This document shows, piece by piece, positions 5,563 to 6,690 of a stretch of 6,690 nucleotides of DNA (positions are counted from its first letter, which is position 1; each line of letters begins with the position of its first letter). The notes under the pieces were generated by a model. It was not told the origin of the DNA. It made no database searches and saw nothing but the letters and a program-made list of their open reading frames with translations. The DNA is from Paracoccaceae bacterium (GTDB lineage Bacteria; Pseudomonadota; Alphaproteobacteria; Rhodobacterales; Rhodobacteraceae), in contig RFZH01000131.1 of NCBI GenBank assembly GCA_009920815.1, forward strand, positions 1-6,690. Direction: 5' to 3'. A program made the translations under genes and the position numbers.

Positions 5563-6006
5563 ATGAAATCCAGAAAGATTGCGTTATCTTTTGTTCTATG
5601 CGCTGGATTGGCCGCTTGTAGTGCCCAAATGCGCACACATGGCTATGTCCCCCCGCAAGAAGATTTGGATAACGTGATTGTAGGTGTTGATACGCGCGAC
5701 ACCGTGAATGACACCTTAGGTGTTCCAACCACTTTCGGGGCCGTCAAGGATGGCAACTATTACTATGTGAGATCACAATTCAAACAGCTTGGCATGTTCA
5801 AACCCGAAGAAATATCCCGCGAAGTTGTAGCAGTGTCCTTTGATGACAAGGGTGTGGTTAGAAATATCGAAAGATTCGGGCTTGAAAACGGCGAAGTGAT
5901 CGTACTTGAACACCGCGTCACAGAAACCTCTGTGCCGGATCTTGGGTTTATTCGTCGTTTGATTTCTACGATCGGCGGCCCATCTGCCAGCCAGTTTATT
6001 CGTTGA
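5563..6006 (+). CDS. bamE: BamE-type outer membrane protein assembly lipoprotein
   Basis: Predicted accessory lipoprotein of the BAM complex, which folds beta-barrel proteins into the outer membrane. The 147 residues begin with a short signal peptide (MKSRK then a hydrophobic core) ending in the lipobox LAAC, so C19 is the acylated N-terminus; the residue after it is Ser rather than Asp, consistent with transport to the outer membrane. The SmpA/OmlA-type domain spans about 35-115, with VIVGVDTRDTVNDTLGVP, the aromatic NYYYVRSQF strand and VVAVSFDDKGVV. Only the start at 5563 gives an intact signal peptide; GAGG and GGGA precede it. olsB follows 18 bases later on the same strand, probably in one operon. 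It could be called simply an SmpA/OmlA-domain protein. Confidence 0.9.
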   Translation: MKSRKIALSFVLCAGLAACSAQMRTHGYVPPQEDLDNVIVGVDTRDTVNDTLGVPTTFGAVKDGNYYYVRSQFKQLGMFKPEEISREVVAVSFDDKGVVRNIERFGLENGEVIVLEHRVTETSVPDLGFIRRLISTIGGPSASQFIR

Positions 6007-6024
6007 TTGGTCGCGGTGCGCGGG

Positions 6025-6690
6025 ATGACGGGCGCGCCGGCAAACACCTCGCTGCGCGTTGATCGCGGCGGGTTAAGCGCATATCAGGCAACAGACCCCA
6101 TGACGATCAGGGCAGCACAGCAGTTGCGGGCAAAGGCCTTTGGGCGCGTCCCAGACACCGATCTTGATTGCGACGAATTTGATGCGCAGTATCTTCATTT
6201 TGTCGTAGAACACCGTCAAAGCGGTCGGCTTGTCTGTACCTTTCGTGTTGGTCATTTCCCAAGCGGGCAGGATCTGTCCAAGTCTTATTCAGCCCAGTTT
6301 TATGATCTATCTGTGATGCAGCATCTCGCGTCACCTTTGGCCGAGATGGGGCGGTTTTGCATTGATCCAACGCATCGTGACGGTGATGTTTTGCGCGTTG
6401 CATGGGGGGTCATGACTGCATTTGTTGATGCGCATGCTATCGGAATGCTCTTTGGCTGTGCATCGTTTTTTGGGACCGACCCTTTGGAGTATCTGCCGGC
6501 GCTGCGCTATTTACAGGAAAAAGCGGCCCCCCCAGCGCATCTTGCGCCACGGGTAAAAGCACCCGAGATCGTTCGATTTTCTGATCTGCCAAACGATGTG
6601 CGTGACGACAAACTTGCACTTCGCCAAATTCCGCCTTTGTTGCGGACTTATTTGACCATGGGCGGCTGGGTCAGCGACCATGCCGTTATC
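6025..6690 (+). CDS. olsB: Ornithine-acyl-ACP N-acyltransferase, partial at the right edge
   Basis: Catalyses the first step of ornithine lipid synthesis, joining a 3-hydroxyacyl group from acyl-ACP to the alpha-amino group of ornithine; the product, lyso-ornithine lipid, is then acylated by OlsA. The 222 visible codons stay open to the end of the window, so the C-terminus is missing. Family features of this GNAT-like protein are MTIRAAQQLRAKAFG (26-40), DEFDAQYLHFVVEH (50-63), EMGRFCIDP (107-115), MLFGCASFFGTDP (141-153) and IPPLLRTYLTMGGWVSDHAVI (202-222). The ATG at 6025 keeps the first beta strand (LRVDRGGLSAYQA); the next ATG (6100) would cut it off, while TTG 6007 and GTG 6016 are less likely. 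No strong ribosome binding site is visible, which fits translational coupling with bamE. A run of seven C at 6527-6533 does not disturb the frame. Confidence 0.9.
   Translation, partial: MTGAPANTSLRVDRGGLSAYQATDPMTIRAAQQLRAKAFGRVPDTDLDCDEFDAQYLHFVVEHRQSGRLVCTFRVGHFPSGQDLSKSYSAQFYDLSVMQHLASPLAEMGRFCIDPTHRDGDVLRVAWGVMTAFVDAHAIGMLFGCASFFGTDPLEYLPALRYLQEKAAPPAHLAPRVKAPEIVRFSDLPNDVRDDKLALRQIPPLLRTYLTMGGWVSDHAVI

Noticed and set aside
6107..6403. Minus-strand open frame of 98 codons
   Set aside because: It is antisense to olsB, whose plus-strand frame carries clear family motifs across the whole stretch.
6527..6533. Run of seven C as a possible frameshift or sequencing error in olsB
   Set aside because: The reading frame before and after the run both carry OlsB motifs in the same frame, so the gene is intact here.

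Overview
The window looks like an ordinary, conserved chromosomal segment of an alphaproteobacterium, most probably a marine Rhodobacteraceae (Roseobacter-type) member. This placement is an inference. It rests on the double-domain alphaproteobacterial type of dCTP deaminase, the gene order DUF177 - rpmF - plsX - fabH - ihfA - MerR-type regulator - tRNA-Pro, and the divergent bamE-olsB pair. Base composition is moderate, coding density is high, and I see no mobile element, CRISPR array, prophage gene or integration scar.

Layout. From about 5477 down to 36 everything reads on the minus strand: the DUF177 (YceD-like) gene, rpmF (ribosomal protein L32), plsX, fabH, ihfA, a MerR-type regulator, tRNA-Pro(GGG) followed by a good intrinsic terminator, and dcd. 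On the plus strand, starting 85 bases from the DUF177 gene, come bamE (outer-membrane assembly lipoprotein) and olsB (ornithine-lipid N-acyltransferase). The olsB gene runs off the right edge. No stretch over 300 bases lacks a gene; the longest gaps are 148 bases before rpmF and 117 bases before ihfA.

How the genes fit together. PlsX and FabH sit at the junction of phospholipid and fatty-acid synthesis: PlsX makes acyl-phosphate from acyl-ACP, and FabH starts new acyl chains. OlsB uses acyl-ACP (3-hydroxyacyl-ACP) to build phosphorus-free ornithine lipids, and BamE helps insert beta-barrel proteins in the outer membrane, so much of the window serves the cell envelope. L32 and DUF177 link this to ribosome production. 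The IHF alpha subunit and the MerR-type protein are DNA-binding proteins that form their own transcription unit behind a clear sigma-70-type promoter. The dCTP deaminase supplies dUMP precursors for thymidylate.

I found no undescribed system. Points worth a second look are the duplicated fold of Dcd, the cysteine-free MerR-type protein with a long disordered linker and conserved-looking tail, a stem-loop in the rpmF leader, the terminator that separates tRNA-Pro from dcd, a possible IHF site upstream of ihfA, and the olsB frame that continues directly from the bamE stop codon.
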